Positions 63,038 through 64,000 of a DNA stretch of 64,000 nucleotides are shown one piece after another; position 1 is the first letter of the stretch, and each line of letters starts with the position of its first letter. The position numbers and the translations under genes are program-made. The stretch lies in the NCBI RefSeq assembly GCF_007859315.1, contig NZ_VOHA01000001.1:248001-312000 (forward strand). The letters are read 5' to 3'. The stretch comes from Reyranella sp. CPCC 100927 (GTDB taxonomy: Bacteria > Pseudomonadota > Alphaproteobacteria > Reyranellales > Reyranellaceae). Under the pieces are notes generated by a model. That model saw nothing but the letters and a program-made list of their open reading frames with translations. It was not told the origin of the DNA and searched no databases.

Positions 63038-64000
63038 CTACATCACAACCTCGATCAGATAAGGCCCCTTCTGGCTCATCGCCCACTGCAGCTGCTTGGT
63101 GAGGCCCTCAAGGTCATGGGTCTGTGCGCCTTCGACACCCATGCCCTTGGCAAGCTTGACGAAGTCGAGCGTCGGGCGGTCCAGGGTCAGCATGTCGATG
63201 GCACGCGGTCCCGGATTGGGAGCGCCGACATCGGCCAGCTGGCTGTAGAGGATCTGATAGGAGCGGTTGGAGAAAATCAGGACACAAACGTCCAGGTTCT
63301 CGCGTGCCATCGTCCACAAGGATTGGATCGTGTACATGGCGCTGCCGTCACCGACCATGCAAATGACCTTGCGGTCAGGGCATGCGACTGCGGCACCAAT
63401 GGCGACCGGCGTCCCGAAGCCGATCGAACCGCCCATGTTGTTGAGCCAGTCATGCGGCGGCGCACCGGCGCTGAACGGGAAAAAGCCGCGTCCCGTCGTG
63501 ATCGACTCGTCGACCACGATCGCGTTCTCGGGCAGCGTGGCGCCCAGCGCCATGCCCAGGCCATCGAGCGTGAACTTGCCCGTGGGCTTATCGGGCCGCT
63601 TGGGCGCGGCGATGCCGGCAGCCGGCACGTTGAGTGCGCCAAGCTCCGCGGCCAGCGCCTCGATCGCGGCCTCACAATCGTCTTCGACGCCGGCCAGCTT
63701 GGTGACCGTGCAGCCTTCGGGTGTGAGCATGCTGGGCTTGCCCGGATAGGCAAAAAACGCGGCAGGCTCGCGAGCGCCGCACAACACCATCTGACGGGTG
63801 CCCTGCAGCACGGCGGTCGCCTGTTCGACAACGAACGGCACGCGGCTGATCTGCACGCGACCGGCACCGCGCTCCAACCGTGCGTTGGAGCCGGCACCCT
63901 GGATCCTGCAGCCTGTCTTGGCCGCGATCTTGCCGGCCAGTTCCAGGGTGCGTTCCCGCAGGGCGCGGCCACCCAGCAGCAGCATCCCCGGCTCGCCGGT
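63038..64000 (-). CDS. Thiamine diphosphate enzyme of the acetolactate synthase family (N-terminus outside window)
   Basis: About 321 C-terminal residues; the frame is still open at the window edge. The middle domain begins LLLGGRALRE; the C-terminal ThDP-binding domain has the GDGSAMYTIQSLW motif (Mg and ThDP site) and the segment MGGSIGFGTPVAIGAAV. It belongs to the IlvB/benzoylformate decarboxylase superfamily. Whether it makes acetolactate or another 2-oxo-acid product cannot be told without the N-terminus and its regulatory partner, which is not seen here. Confidence 0.9.
   Translation of the reverse strand, partial: TGEPGMLLLGGRALRERTLELAGKIAAKTGCRIQGAGSNARLERGAGRVQISRVPFVVEQATAVLQGTRQMVLCGAREPAAFFAYPGKPSMLTPEGCTVTKLAGVEDDCEAAIEALAAELGALNVPAAGIAAPKRPDKPTGKFTLDGLGMALGATLPENAIVVDESITTGRGFFPFSAGAPPHDWLNNMGGSIGFGTPVAIGAAVACPDRKVICMVGDGSAMYTIQSLWTMARENLDVCVLIFSNRSYQILYSQLADVGAPNPGPRAIDMLTLDRPTLDFVKLAKGMGVEGAQTHDLEGLTKQLQWAMSQKGPYLIEVVM

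Noticed and set aside
1-64000. CRISPR array, rRNA or tRNA gene
   Set aside because: No regularly spaced repeats and no recognisable tRNA cloverleaf or rRNA sequence was found in the gaps; a tRNA scan would confirm.

Overview
The window is about 64 kb of GC-rich, gene-dense bacterial chromosome. It reads as an alphaproteobacterium of the Rhodospirillales type. The signs are a short stand-alone HprK next to RapZ, an EIIA-Man/HPr pair and ahcY; the alphaproteobacterial form of AddAB; tsaE-amgK-murU; the trpF-trpB-trpA / accD-folC / trxA neighbourhood; and coaE-dnaQ beside secB. I do not assign a genus. I see no rRNA, tRNA, CRISPR array, transposase or prophage gene. The two ends cut through polA (left) and a thiamine-diphosphate enzyme gene (right).

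Layout. 1-6 kb: 3' end of polA, a glutathione-transferase-like gene, a membrane adenylate cyclase, then hprK-rapZ-EIIA-HPr. 6-17 kb: ahcY, then a tightly overlapping rightward run tsaE-amgK-murU-addB-addA, then trxA. 17-19 kb: folC and accD on the minus strand. 19.3-36.6 kb: an accessory block. It holds five consecutive paralogous membrane PAS histidine kinases (19636-31285) with no response regulator, a D,D-carboxypeptidase, a metallo-beta-lactamase-fold hydrolase, a VOC protein, a very large methyltransferase-headed protein and a zeta-toxin-like kinase with a small upstream partner. 36.6-40.7 kb: a minus-strand operon pyrF-trpF-ridA-trpB-trpA. 40.8-46.9 kb: DUF1127 protein, nhaA, a Bax-inhibitor-1 family protein, glk, a phospholipase-D-like lipoprotein and secB. 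47-56 kb: dnaQ, coaE, a MazF/AbrB-type pair, a haloacid dehalogenase, two oxidoreductases, copper-handling proteins, an aldose-dehydrogenase-like protein, maf and aroE. 56-60 kb: a very unusual degenerate ABC protein, a stand-alone cyclic-nucleotide-binding protein and a small methyltransferase. 60-64 kb: an M20 amidohydrolase, a YeaQ-type membrane protein, a CorC-like CBS protein and the acetolactate-synthase-like gene.

How it fits together. Most genes are housekeeping: DNA repair (polA, addAB), tRNA modification (tsaE), wall recycling (amgK, murU), tryptophan, pyrimidine and fatty-acid synthesis, carbon/nitrogen signalling by a PTS without a visible enzyme I, and the methyl cycle. Two features stand out. 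One is the five-kinase array, whose last four genes look like a tandem duplication of a two-gene A-B unit; the whole block sits between trpA and accD, which are neighbours in many alphaproteobacteria. The other is the ABC-like protein at 56252-58966, whose nucleotide-binding domain is split by roughly 290 extra residues and has lost several catalytic residues, followed by a cyclic-nucleotide sensor and a methyltransferase. All gene calls rest on reading motifs and context by eye; no database search was run.
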